Source: a virus
DNA: 56,045 bases
Virus record (IMG/VR): IMGVR_UViG_3300028666_000040
Span: 1 to 56,045 of that record
Reading direction: 5' to 3' (one strand)
In this document: piece by piece, positions 8,384 to 15,928 of the stretch
How positions within the stretch are numbered: the first letter of the stretch is position 1
How the letters are laid out: every line of letters starts with the position of its first letter
Notes under the pieces: generated by a model
What the model saw: only the letters and a program-made list of their open reading frames with translations
The model's database searches: none
Told to the model about the DNA's origin: nothing
Position numbers and translations under genes: made by a program

Positions 8384-9064
8384 ATGTCCACGCTCTACAC
8401 CAAGACCGTGAACCGCCCGACCTTGCAGACGGCGGTCATCAAGTGGTTTCTCGCCGAGGCGATGTCCTTCGAGCAGGAGACCGCGCTCGCCAATTCCGCC
8501 GCGGGCCAGGCCACCCCAGGCCTGCTCGATATCGGCACCGTCATGGGCCGGCAGGCCGGCGGCGCGCCGGCCGCCGCCGTCGCCGGCGCCGGCAATACCG
8601 GCAACGGCACGGTGTCTGCGCCGGCCGCCGCGGTCGGCATTCAGGTCGGCACCTATTTCATCGAGTTCTCCGCCGCCACCAAGTTCAATGTGTTTGATCC
8701 GGCCGGCAAGCTCGTTGGCGAGGGCGCAACCGGCGTCGCGTTCGCCAATCAGATCGGCTTTACCATTACCGCCGGCGGCACCGCATTCGCCGACGGCGAC
8801 TCCTTCACCGTTGCGGTCGCGGCCGGCAGCGGCAAGGTCGTGCCGCTCAATCTTGCCGCGACCGATGGCTCCGCCGTCGCCATCGGCATCGTCGCCCGCC
8901 AGGTGACGGTGCCGTCCGGCGCCGACGTACCGGCGGTCTTGCTGGAGCGTCTCGCCACTGTCGACTCGTCCAATCTGATTTGGCCGGGCGGCATCACGAC
9001 GCAACAGCAGGCCACGGCGCTCGCGCAACTCGCGCAGGCCTTCATTATCGCGCGGCCCGAGTAA
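8384..9064 (+). CDS. Head decoration protein (gpD-like)
   Basis: 226-residue capsid-stabilising protein. The C-terminal half matches the lambda gpD / HDPD layout: SGKVVPLNLAATDGSAVAIG, VTVPSGADVPAVLLE, SSNLIWPGG and a helical end. The middle (residues ~50-130) is a Gly/Ala-rich insertion making it about twice the length of lambda gpD (110), possibly an outward-facing domain. CCGGAG lies ~10 bases before the ATG. The gene is followed by a strong terminator and then the capsid gene. Confidence 0.85.
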   Translation: MSTLYTKTVNRPTLQTAVIKWFLAEAMSFEQETALANSAAGQATPGLLDIGTVMGRQAGGAPAAAVAGAGNTGNGTVSAPAAAVGIQVGTYFIEFSAATKFNVFDPAGKLVGEGATGVAFANQIGFTITAGGTAFADGDSFTVAVAAGSGKVVPLNLAATDGSAVAIGIVARQVTVPSGADVPAVLLERLATVDSSNLIWPGGITTQQQATALAQLAQAFIIARPE

Positions 9065-9098
9065 GCCGCGACCAAACAAAGACCCGAGACGTGAAAAA

Positions 9099-9122
9099 GG
9101 CGGCGCGAAAGCGCCGCTTTTT
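9099..9122 (+). terminator. Rho-independent terminator between decoration and capsid genes
   Basis: Stem GCGGCGC (9100-9106), GAAA tetraloop, GCGCCGC (9111-9117), then TTTTT; A5 precedes, so it could act in both directions. The 23 bases 9111-9133 recur exactly at 13169-13191 before the sheath gene. Confidence 0.85.
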
Positions 9123-9209
9123 GATTCCGCGCGCCGCGAGCGCATCCGCGGCTTTATCCACCACCCGAACAAAGCGCCCGCCGCGCGGGCCTAACGGAGC
9201 GTTTCCGCC

Positions 9210-10262
9210 ATGGAAGACCTTGCACTGATTTTTCCGTACACCGCGACGGAACTGACCGACCAGGTCGATCGTATTCCCAACCTTTACGGGTTGGTCGGCG
9301 AGTTGGACTTGTTTCCCGAAGAGGGAAGCATCAGCCGCATCGTCGAACTGCGCTACGAGAATCACCAGCTTCGCGTGCTGCCTGCCAAGGATCGCGGCAC
9401 GCCCGGAACGCCGGCGCAGACCCGCACCGGCTCGACGGTGTTCATCGAGATCCCGCATTTTCCCGAACTGGACCTGATCACGCCGAAGGACATTCAGGAT
9501 ATCCTGATCCAAATCAATCAAACAAAGCGGTTGACCACGGTCGCCGAAGAGGTCGCCAAGCGCCTGATCGACATCAAGCGCGCGCACGACATCACGCTGG
9601 AGTGGCTGCGCTGCAGTGCCCTGCAGGGCATCGTGCTCGATGGCAACAGCCAGCAACTGCTCGACCTTTACGGCGCGCTCGGCGTCAATAAGACCACGGT
9701 CGATTTCGATCTCGGCAACGACGCTGCGGACATGACCGCAAAGTGCCAGGCGCTCTTTCAGGATGTGACGGTCAACCTGAAAGGCGAGTCGATGCGCGGC
9801 GTGGAGGCGATCGTCGATCCGACGTTCTTCCAGCGCTTCGTGACGCATACCAGCGTCAAGCAATACTACTTGCAGGCCGAGCAGGCTGTGCAACTGGCGC
9901 AGATGCTGCGGCGTGAGCGGGGCGGCAATATGTGGGGCCGTGAGTGGCGGTTCGCAAATGTGCTGTTCCGCGAGTACTACGGGACCGCGCCGGTGCGGGC
10001 GAATCCCACCGCCGGCATCACCAGCACGCCGTTTTGGGCGGCCAACAGCGGCACCGCATATCCTGTCGGCACCGCCAAGATGTTCCGCACCTATTTTGCG
10101 CCGGCGGACGATCTGCGGACGGCGAATACGCGCGGCAACGCGGTTCATATCTCGCCGAAGTTTCTTGATCACGGCGAGGGCATCGAACTGAAATCGCAAT
10201 CCAACCCGCTGCCGATCTGTCGCCGCCCCGAGGCGGTGATCCAGCTTATCTCCAATAGCTAA
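9210..10262 (+). CDS. Major capsid protein, gpE family
   Basis: Main shell protein, 350 residues (lambda gpE is 341). Typical E-family features are visible: N-terminal EDLALIFPYTATELTDQVDRIPN, ISRIVELRYENHQL, PHFPELDLITPKDIQ, a helical spine QTKRLTTVAEEVAKRLIDIKRAHDITLE cut into two parts by short loops, and the C-terminal GEGIELKSQSNPLPICRRPEAVI. The gene stands alone between hairpins at 9099-9122 and 10267-10368, consistent with separately controlled high-level expression. Confidence 0.96.
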   Translation: MEDLALIFPYTATELTDQVDRIPNLYGLVGELDLFPEEGSISRIVELRYENHQLRVLPAKDRGTPGTPAQTRTGSTVFIEIPHFPELDLITPKDIQDILIQINQTKRLTTVAEEVAKRLIDIKRAHDITLEWLRCSALQGIVLDGNSQQLLDLYGALGVNKTTVDFDLGNDAADMTAKCQALFQDVTVNLKGESMRGVEAIVDPTFFQRFVTHTSVKQYYLQAEQAVQLAQMLRRERGGNMWGREWRFANVLFREYYGTAPVRANPTAGITSTPFWAANSGTAYPVGTAKMFRTYFAPADDLRTANTRGNAVHISPKFLDHGEGIELKSQSNPLPICRRPEAVIQLISNS

Positions 10263-10266
10263 CCGT

Positions 10267-10368
10267 TCGTGCCGCGGGCACGGCGCCTCCTTGCCCGGTG
10301 CCGCCGAGCAAACATTCGCCAGCCGTTCCCGCCAAAAGCGGCCGCCGCGACGCACTGTTGCGGCGGCC
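10267..10368 (+). terminator. Two hairpins downstream of the capsid gene
   Basis: CGTGCC/GGCACG hairpin at 10267-10281, then a perfect 9-bp stem GGCCGCCGC (10340-10348) with GCGGCGGCC (10360-10368) and an 11-base loop. No strong T run follows, so transcript stabilisation or partial termination is more likely than full termination. Confidence 0.5.
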
Positions 10369-10394
10369 GGCCCGTCTTAATGTGAGCCGCCGGC

Positions 10395-10802
10395 ATGACG
10401 TTGTTTGATGAGGGCGCCGCGCTTGTCTCCGCGGCGATCGACGTGGTGCGCGGCGAGCAGTGGGTTTATCAGCCGTTTGCGACCGTTGCCGGCGACGTCA
10501 ATGCGCGCCTGGCGCCGGACCCGGACCGCGATCAACTGCCGATCGTCGGTGCCTATATCGAGAGTTACGCGCGCGCCATGTCGTCGGAGGCGCGCAAGCA
10601 GGGCGTTAAGCCCGAACATCCCGGCCACGCGTCGTCGCGGCCGCAGATTGATTTTGACGTGACGCAGTTGCCCTACGAAACGCGCCAGGGCGACCGTGTG
10701 CTCCGCGTCGCCACCGGCGTGCTGTATCACGTCGCCGAGCGCAAGTTTACATCGGGCGGCACGCGCAAGCAGTTCGACTTGAACGAAATCGGCCGGGCCT
10801 AG
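10395..10802 (+). CDS. Probable head-tail connector protein
   Basis: 135 residues, soluble, no membrane segment. It lies directly after the capsid gene, where phages of this layout encode connector or stopper proteins. Motifs seen: FATVAGDVNARLAPDPDRDQ, IESYARAMSSEARKQG, and a C-terminal beta-rich segment (VLRVATGVLYHVAERKF). I cannot name the family with certainty; a lambda FII-like or Mu-type completion role is inferred from position. The next gene starts 5 bases after its stop. Confidence 0.55.
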   Translation: MTLFDEGAALVSAAIDVVRGEQWVYQPFATVAGDVNARLAPDPDRDQLPIVGAYIESYARAMSSEARKQGVKPEHPGHASSRPQIDFDVTQLPYETRQGDRVLRVATGVLYHVAERKFTSGGTRKQFDLNEIGRA

Positions 10803-10807
10803 AAACC

Positions 10808-11680
10808 ATGGGCCTTTATCGAACGGCTTTGCGCCTGGCGACGCTGGAGGCGTTGCGCCCGAGCGCGCTGCTCAAACAAGGTGAAGGCGCGGAATGGCCG
10901 ACGCTCGCGCAGACGCGCGTGTTCGACTCGCGCATCGATCCGATCGAAGACCTGACCGCCGATCAGCATAAGGCGGCTATTGTCGTCTATACGCAGGAAG
11001 ATTTGGGCTATGGGAGCCAGCACCGTGGCGGCGCCCCGTTCCGTCGCGTTGTCGACCTGGTGTTTGAAATCTCGCAGATCGCCCGCGCCGACGACGATGT
11101 TAATAACCGCTACGTCGCCGGCGTGCCGCAAACCGACGCCGAACTTGAGGCCGAACTGGACCGCATCGAGTTCGAGATTGAGTTGGCGCTGCTGCATGGG
11201 CCTGGCGGCCATGTCTTTCGCCAACTGACGAGCGGCGGCTCCGTGACCGATCCGCGCTCCACGCCGCATCGAGATTCCGAGGAAGGCGCGCGGCTCGCCA
11301 TGCGCTCGTTGTGCTGGAAAGTTCAAGTAAGGGACAACGCGCCGGAATTACTGCCGCTCACCAATAAGGCCGGCATCGAGCGCCTGCCCGAGCCGCTGCG
11401 CTTCGTCGTTAAAAAGTTTCCCGAGTCCACTTATGTCGCCGCGCTCGGCTTGGGGCTTGGCGAGACCATGCCGATGCTGCCGATCGCGACCCCGCTGCGC
11501 ACTGTTACGACCGCCGGCGAAGTGATCGCGCATGGCGCCGCGCGGACCGGCGTCGCCAACGTCAATGGTTCGATTCCGCTTGCCGGTATGCCGGCGGCCG
11601 TCGTGTCCGACGCCGCCGGTTCGACCGAGTCGCACGCCGCCGTCGCGTCCGACTCCGATGCGCCGAACGAGACGGAATAA
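10808..11680 (+). CDS. Probable tail terminator / tail completion protein
   Basis: 290 residues. The segment AAIVVYTQEDLGYGSQHRG then RRVVDLVFEISQI is the pattern seen in tail-terminator proteins: a beta strand with 'YT/DxE', then an R-rich VDLVxEI strand. Helices ELEAELDRIEFEIELALL follow. The last ~90 residues are low-complexity (A, S, T, D) and probably flexible. Position after the connector and before the tail genes fits the ring that caps the tail tube. Confidence 0.6.
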   Translation: MGLYRTALRLATLEALRPSALLKQGEGAEWPTLAQTRVFDSRIDPIEDLTADQHKAAIVVYTQEDLGYGSQHRGGAPFRRVVDLVFEISQIARADDDVNNRYVAGVPQTDAELEAELDRIEFEIELALLHGPGGHVFRQLTSGGSVTDPRSTPHRDSEEGARLAMRSLCWKVQVRDNAPELLPLTNKAGIERLPEPLRFVVKKFPESTYVAALGLGLGETMPMLPIATPLRTVTTAGEVIAHGAARTGVANVNGSIPLAGMPAAVVSDAAGSTESHAAVASDSDAPNETE

Positions 11681-11694
11681 GCCGGAGACCAATC

Positions 11695-12102
11695 ATGCGT
11701 TTGCCCCACATTGCCGGAATCGTCGGCGCCGCGCTGTTTGGCGTGGCGCTGCTGGCTCTGACTGAACATCACGCGCCGGCCGTTCCGCCCGCGCCGCCGC
11801 CCGAACCCTCCGCCGCCACGGTGCCCGTCCCGGCGCCCGCGGTCATCGCGCCGCCGGCGCCGGACGTCACCGCGCCGGCGCCGGCGCCCGAGGAGCCCGC
11901 GCCGCAATCCTTCGATCCGGCGCCGGCGCCCGCGGTCGTGCCGTTGCCGGCGTCGCGTCCGCACGTGCATCACCGGCGCCGCGCCGTCCGCCATCATCAT
12001 GTTGTTGCTCGCCGTCGCCGCGTCTCGAAACATTCGCCGGCGTCGCCGTTGCACTGCGTGCTGCTGTCGTACCTGCGGCTTTTGTTTGGAGGCCGCCAAT
12101 GA
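11695..12102 (+). CDS. Membrane-anchored Pro/Ala-rich, His/Arg-ended protein
   Basis: 135 residues. An N-terminal hydrophobic helix (HIAGIVGAALFGVALLALT) can anchor it in the inner membrane. Residues ~28-90 are almost entirely Pro, Ala and Val, an extended periplasm-spanning type of linker. The end is rich in His and Arg (RPHVHHRRRAVRHHH). This TonB-like layout suggests a stalk with a charged tip, but no family is recognised. Its stop overlaps the start of the ParA-like gene (ATGA), so the two are probably made together. Confidence 0.6.
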   Translation: MRLPHIAGIVGAALFGVALLALTEHHAPAVPPAPPPEPSAATVPVPAPAVIAPPAPDVTAPAPAPEEPAPQSFDPAPAPAVVPLPASRPHVHHRRRAVRHHHVVARRRRVSKHSPASPLHCVLLSYLRLLFGGRQ

Positions 12103-12827
12103 CGCCGCCGACCGTCGTGCTGGTCGGCGCCGATAAGGGTGGCGTCGGCAAGACCATGACCGCGCGCGCGCTGCTCGACTATCTGGCGGCGCATCAGGTG
12201 CCGGTGCGCGTATTCGACAGCCAATCCGGCGGCGATCTCATCCGCTTTGCCCCGGAGGCCACGCTGATCGATCTTGCGTCGGTTGCGGATCAGATGAAGG
12301 TGTTCGACGGCGTGTCGGCGGAGACCGTCACCGTGGTCGATATCTGCGCCGGCCTTTTGTCGCCAACTCTCCGCGCGCTCGATGAGGCGCAATTGCTCGC
12401 CGATGTGCGCTCCGGCGCCATGCGGCTTGTGGTTCTGCATGTGCTTGGCGCCAGCATGGTATCGATCGGCGAGATCGCCACCGCATCGAAAAGCCTGGGG
12501 GGCGCCAAGCACCTGATTGTGAAAAATCACGCCAGCGCCACGGATTTTTCAGAATGGGATAAAGGCCCGGCGCAGGCGATCTTCGCAAAGTATAGCGACG
12601 TTACGATTACGATCGACCGTCTTGTCGATCCGGCGCCGAAGCTGCTCGAAATGCGCGCTATCGAGGAGCGCGGCGGCAGCTTTCTGTCTTTCATCAACGA
12701 TCCGGGCGAGTCTCGCATGATGCGCGGCCGCGTCAATTCCTGGCTGAGCCGGGTTTGGGCGGAGTTCGAGCGTGTCAATGTGCGCGGCCCCGACGTGCCA
12801 AGCGAGGGAGCAAGTGACCATGAATAA
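12099..12827 (+). CDS. ParA/MinD-superfamily P-loop ATPase in the tail operon
   Basis: 242 residues. The deviant Walker A KGGVGKT (13-19) with the signature lysine K13 marks a ParA/MinD/Soj-type ATPase; a switch-I-like VRVFDSQSGGDL and a switch-II-like TVVDICAGLLSP follow. There is no HTH, so it is unlike P1/F plasmid ParA and closer in size to MipZ, McdA or conjugative nucleotide-binding proteins. Such ATPases position cargo on nucleoid or membrane. Its location between a membrane protein and the sheath region, far from the ParB-like genes, argues against simple plasmid partition. Role unknown. Confidence 0.75.
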   Translation: MTPPTVVLVGADKGGVGKTMTARALLDYLAAHQVPVRVFDSQSGGDLIRFAPEATLIDLASVADQMKVFDGVSAETVTVVDICAGLLSPTLRALDEAQLLADVRSGAMRLVVLHVLGASMVSIGEIATASKSLGGAKHLIVKNHASATDFSEWDKGPAQAIFAKYSDVTITIDRLVDPAPKLLEMRAIEERGGSFLSFINDPGESRMMRGRVNSWLSRVWAEFERVNVRGPDVPSEGASDHE

Positions 12828-13125
12828 CGTATTTTTGAAGCCGCGGCAGGTCGACGGCCAGCCGGTTCTTGTCCGTGATCCGCAAAGCGGCAAGCCGCTC
12901 GATGCTGGCGGCGAATGGAAGCCGCTCACGCAATTCTGGTCGCGGCGCCTGGCGCAGGGCGACGTCGTCGACGGCACCGCCGAGCAAAACAAAAAGCAGG
13001 CGGCGGCGTCGGCCGCCGCTGCGCAGGCGCTCGAACCGCCGCCGCCACCCTCGCCCGCGGCGCCGGCCTCGTTCGAGCCTGGTCCGTCGCTTCGCACGGC
13101 GCCGGCGCCGGCGCCGAAAAAGTAG
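12820..13125 (+). CDS. Mu-type small tail-operon protein (DUF2635-like)
   Basis: 101 residues. The N-terminal half VFLKPRQVDGQPVLVRDPQSGKPL (in two overlapping parts) then GEWKPLTQFWSRRLAQGDV matches, from memory, the DUF2635 pattern found just before the sheath gene in Mu-like phages. The C-terminus is Ala/Pro-rich and probably disordered. ATG 12820 is preceded by GAGGGAG. It overlaps the end of the ParA-like gene by 8 bases, tying that ATPase into the tail operon. Confidence 0.75.
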   Translation: MNNVFLKPRQVDGQPVLVRDPQSGKPLDAGGEWKPLTQFWSRRLAQGDVVDGTAEQNKKQAAASAAAAQALEPPPPPSPAAPASFEPGPSLRTAPAPAPKK

Positions 13126-13155
13126 CGTCGGCCCCTAGAGCAAACCATCACCGGA

Positions 13156-13180
13156 AGCGGCGCCGCGCGCGCCGCTTTTT
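13156..13180 (+). terminator. Rho-independent terminator before the sheath gene
   Basis: Perfect 8-bp stem AGCGGCGC (13156-13163) / GCGCCGCT (13169-13176), loop CGCGC, T4 tail. Its 3' half plus the following leader is an exact 23-base copy of the element before the capsid gene (9111-9133). Confidence 0.8.
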
Positions 13181-13212
13181 GATTCCGCGCGTCGCGCACT
13201 GGAGACATGCCC

Positions 13213-14790
13213 ATGTCGCTTTCCGCCGTTCCGTTTAACAACGTGCCGTCGAATATCCTCGTTCCGTTCTTTTGGGGCGAGTTCAATTCCGGCGGCTCGC
13301 CGTTCGAAAATATCCCGCGGCCGCTCCTGGTCGGCCAGAAGACCACCGCCGGCGCCGCGCCGGCCGGCGTGCCATATGGCCCGATCATGTCGCATGCCGA
13401 TGCGATCGTGCAGTTCGGCCCGACGTCGATGCTGGTCGGCATGTATGATGCCGCCTCGAAAGCGGCGCCGCTGCAGCCGTTTTGGGCGCTGCCGATCGCC
13501 GATCCCGCCGGCTCCGCCGCGGCCGGCAACATCGTCTTTACCGCGCCCGACGTGACCGGCGCCGCCGTGCTTTATGTGTGCGGCCGCAAGGTCGCGTTTC
13601 AGGTCAATGCGTCGGATACGGCCTCGATCGTCTGCAGCAATGCTGTCGCGGCGATCAACGCACTGTCGGCCACCGGCGCCCCATCGGGCTCTAACGTGCC
13701 GATCGTTGCCGCGGTCGACGGCACCAATCCGGCCAAATGCAATTTGACGTGCGCGCATATCGGCACGGTCGGCAACGGCATGGAGGTCATCGTCGCAACC
13801 GACCAGGCGAACGTCCTGACCGGCACCAACGCCGTCATAACGGCGCTTGTCGGGGGCACCGGCGTGCCCGATCTGTCGGCGCCGCTCGCCGCGCTCGGCG
13901 ATCAGACCTACGACTGGATTGGCGCGCCTTATGTCGACACCGCGTCGCTCAACAGCGTGCGGGATTTTTTGTCTGACCAGAGCGGTCGGTGGTCGCCGGC
14001 GCAGCAGCTTTATGGCCACTACACCACTGCCTATCTGGGCCAGACGTTGTCGACGCTGGTGACGTTCGGCAATGGCCGCAACGATCAGCACGTCACCATT
14101 TTCGGCGGCTTCGGCTCCGGCGCTTCGCCGACGCCGCCTTGGGAGGTCGCGGCCTCTCTGGTCGGCATCGAGGTGCTGCACCTGGCGAACCCGCCCGAAC
14201 TGTCGCGGCCGTTGCAGACCCTGCAACTGCCTGGCGTGTTGCCGCCGCGCGATCAGACGACGTGGTGGACAACGACGGAGCGCCAGGCGCTCTATTCGGA
14301 TGGCATCGCCGGCGGCAAGGTGAATGTTGATCAAACCGTGCAGATCGACCGCATGGTGACCACCTATCAAAAAACCGCGCCCGGCGTTCCCGACCAGACG
14401 TTTCTCGATATCGAAACCATGGCGCAGGGCATGTTCACCATGCGCTATCTGCGAACGGCGGTCACCGACGCATGGGGCCGCGCCGCGTTCGCCGACGAGA
14501 ATCCCGACAACCTGCCCAATCTCGCTACGCCGGCGGCGCTCGCCAACACGTTGCGCTTTGCTTATAACGATCTGGTCGCGCTCGGCGTCGCGCAGCATCC
14601 CGAACTGTTCTCAAAATATGTGGTCGTGCAGCGCAACCTGCTCGATCCCGACCGGGCCGATGCGTACATCCCGGAGAACATGGTCGGACAGTTGCGCGTG
14701 TTTGCCGCCAATGTGACGGCGTTCCGCAGCTACACGTCGCCCGGCGGCTCTCCGCTGGTGCCGAGCGCGCCGGGTTTCGGCGGCAACTAA
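13213..14790 (+). CDS. Contractile tail sheath protein (Mu gpL-like)
   Basis: 525 residues forming the outer, contracting layer of the tail. The N-terminal MSLSAVPFNNVPSN and LVPFFWGEF match the Mu-type sheath start, followed by PRPLLVGQK. The C-terminal domain has TMRYLRTAVTDAWGRAAF and the segment ending YTSPGGSPLVPSAPG. ATG 13213 is chosen over 13207 because GGAG at 13201-13204 is 8 bases away. The presence of a sheath establishes myovirus morphology. Confidence 0.92.
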   Translation: MSLSAVPFNNVPSNILVPFFWGEFNSGGSPFENIPRPLLVGQKTTAGAAPAGVPYGPIMSHADAIVQFGPTSMLVGMYDAASKAAPLQPFWALPIADPAGSAAAGNIVFTAPDVTGAAVLYVCGRKVAFQVNASDTASIVCSNAVAAINALSATGAPSGSNVPIVAAVDGTNPAKCNLTCAHIGTVGNGMEVIVATDQANVLTGTNAVITALVGGTGVPDLSAPLAALGDQTYDWIGAPYVDTASLNSVRDFLSDQSGRWSPAQQLYGHYTTAYLGQTLSTLVTFGNGRNDQHVTIFGGFGSGASPTPPWEVAASLVGIEVLHLANPPELSRPLQTLQLPGVLPPRDQTTWWTTTERQALYSDGIAGGKVNVDQTVQIDRMVTTYQKTAPGVPDQTFLDIETMAQGMFTMRYLRTAVTDAWGRAAFADENPDNLPNLATPAALANTLRFAYNDLVALGVAQHPELFSKYVVVQRNLLDPDRADAYIPENMVGQLRVFAANVTAFRSYTSPGGSPLVPSAPGFGGN

Positions 14791-14806
14791 TCAAACAAAC
14801 ATCAAG

Positions 14807-14876
14807 GAGCGGCCGCCGCGCCTGGCGCCCGCTCTTTTGTGTGCTCGCGCGCCGCGCGCGTAGTCGCGGCTTTTTT
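14807..14876 (+). terminator. Two tandem terminators between sheath and tube genes
   Basis: First: GAGCGG (14807-14812) pairs with CCGCTC (14829-14834), then TTTT. Second: GCCGCG (14851-14856), 8-base loop, CGCGGC (14865-14870), then T6. Together they should strongly reduce readthrough between the two major tail proteins. Confidence 0.75.
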
Positions 14877-14896
14877 CGAACAAACAAGAGAGTCCG

Positions 14897-15283
14897 ATGG
14901 CTAACGAGGTTCAGGGCCAGTTTGGCGGCCGCGTCTCCTTCACTTTCGGCCAAAATTCCTTCACGCTGGCGGAGGCCGAGGTCAAACTGTCGCCGGCGGT
15001 GGTCGAATATTCGGCCAAGGCCAACCAGGACGGCTCGGCGGCCTACGAGGGCAAGCCGTCGTTGGTTGCGGCTGAGTTCGATTTCCGCAATGTCGGCGAC
15101 GTCGACTGGAGCGCGCTTATGTTCCAGATCGGCGATGTCACGATCGCCGAACTGGACAACGGCCGCCAGCATCTGTTCACCACCACCCGCTTTGTCGGGA
15201 AGCCCGAGGTGAACGTGTCCACCGGCGAGGTGAAGGGTCTTAAGATCGAGGGCGGAAAATATCAGTTCATTGCCAGTTCGTAA
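14897..15283 (+). CDS. Tail tube protein (Mu gpM-like)
   Basis: 128 residues that polymerise into the inner tube. The small beta-rich protein has the Mu/P2-type tube features: QGQFGGRVSFTFG, LSPAVVEYSAKANQDGS, then ATG-side residues VDWSALMFQIGDVTIAELDNGR and a closing GEVKGLKIEGGKYQ. The length fits the family (about 120). It follows the sheath gene and is separately bracketed by hairpins. Confidence 0.92.
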   Translation: MANEVQGQFGGRVSFTFGQNSFTLAEAEVKLSPAVVEYSAKANQDGSAAYEGKPSLVAAEFDFRNVGDVDWSALMFQIGDVTIAELDNGRQHLFTTTRFVGKPEVNVSTGEVKGLKIEGGKYQFIASS

Positions 15284-15290
15284 CGTGCTG

Positions 15291-15368
15291 CAGCTTCGCG
15301 CGGTGTAGGCCGCCCTTCAATGGGTAAACACTTAAAGCGGCCGTTGGCGGGGCCGCGCCGCGAAGCTG
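15291..15368 (+). other. Long-stem RNA structure between tube and chaperone genes
   Basis: CAGCTTCGCG (15291-15300) pairs perfectly with CGCGAAGCTG (15359-15368), enclosing an inner GCGGCC/GGCCGC hairpin (around 15336-15356). No T run, so mRNA protection or processing is likelier than termination. A 31-codon frame (15320-15415) inside it ends overlapping the next ATG. Confidence 0.5.
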
Positions 15369-15411
15369 ATCCGCCGTCGTCATCTGAAATTAAAAGCCGG
15401 AGATTTCTATT

Positions 15412-15813
15412 ATGAGCGCAACCGACAAAGGTGCCGCCAAGGCGACGCCGAAGCTTGAAATTACCGATGCGGTTATCACGCTGGTGCATCCGGTCGAAGG
15501 GCACCACGGCCTGGTCAAGCAAATCGCATTGCGGCCGCCGGTGTTTCGCGAGGTCATGAATTTCGGCGAGCCGTCGTCGCGCGGTTATCAGCGCACCGGC
15601 GATGTGGTCTATGTCGCCGACAATTGGGATGTCATTCGTCAATACGCGCAGGCGCTGTTGCGCCATCCGCCGGTCGGTAGCACCGAGCCGCGCCTCGACG
15701 CGATCCTGCTCGAAAATCTGTCGCTGGAGGACACGCTGCAAATCAAGGAGGCGATCACGAGTTTTTTTACGGTCGCCGGATTGATATTATCCGGCAAAAC
15801 GTCGACCTCCTAG
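15412..15813 (+). CDS. Tail assembly chaperone, short (zero-frame) form
   Basis: 133 residues, gp41/gpE-type chaperone that coats the tape measure during tail assembly and is absent from virions. Features: PKLEITDAVITLVHPVEG, GLVKQIALRPPVFREVMNFGEP, and YAQALLRHPPVGSTEPRLD. The gene ends with a slippery T7 run at 15762-15768, giving a second, longer product. Position between tube and tape measure is the conserved place for the frameshifting chaperone pair. Confidence 0.9.
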   Translation: MSATDKGAAKATPKLEITDAVITLVHPVEGHHGLVKQIALRPPVFREVMNFGEPSSRGYQRTGDVVYVADNWDVIRQYAQALLRHPPVGSTEPRLDAILLENLSLEDTLQIKEAITSFFTVAGLILSGKTSTS

Positions 15814-15917
15814 TTTTTCACCTGAAAATCATTGATCCGGTGCGCGCCGGCGATCTCACATTTACCGAGATCGATTATTGGATTGCGCGCGGCGTTGCTA
15901 ATAAACTCCTGAAATAG
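15412..15917 (+). CDS. Tail assembly chaperone, long form by programmed -1 frameshift
   Basis: At 15762-15768 the zero frame reads agT TTT TTT, a perfect X XXY YYZ slippery heptamer. A -1 slip continues at 15768 with Tyr-Gly-Arg-Arg-Ile-Asp and runs 49 codons to TAG 15915-15917, giving a 168-residue fusion. The extension (DIIRQNVDLLVFHLKIIDPV, then FTEIDYWIARGVANKLLK) has convincing coding character and no start of its own. It stops 11 bases before the tape-measure ATG. Xu, Hendrix and Duda described such frameshifts as conserved in tailed phages. Confidence 0.88.
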
Positions 15918-15928
15918 GCGGCCCGCCC

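Noticed and set aside
12099-12827. Plasmid-type ParA for prophage partition
   Set aside because: An integrase and attP indicate chromosomal lysogeny, there is no adjacent ParB or centromere-like repeat, and the gene is locked into the tail operon.
13135-14598. 487-codon minus-strand frame opposite the sheath gene
   Set aside because: Antisense shadow of a well-supported gene; long shadows are expected at this GC content. The same applies to 1412-2401, 2248-3360, 9045-10355, 19536-20837, 21750-23159, 43105-44379, 49276-50472 and 51028-52407.
15320-15415. 31-codon frame ending in an ATGA overlap with the chaperone gene
   Set aside because: No ribosome-binding site and it lies inside a stable stem; too short to support, though the overlap is suggestive.
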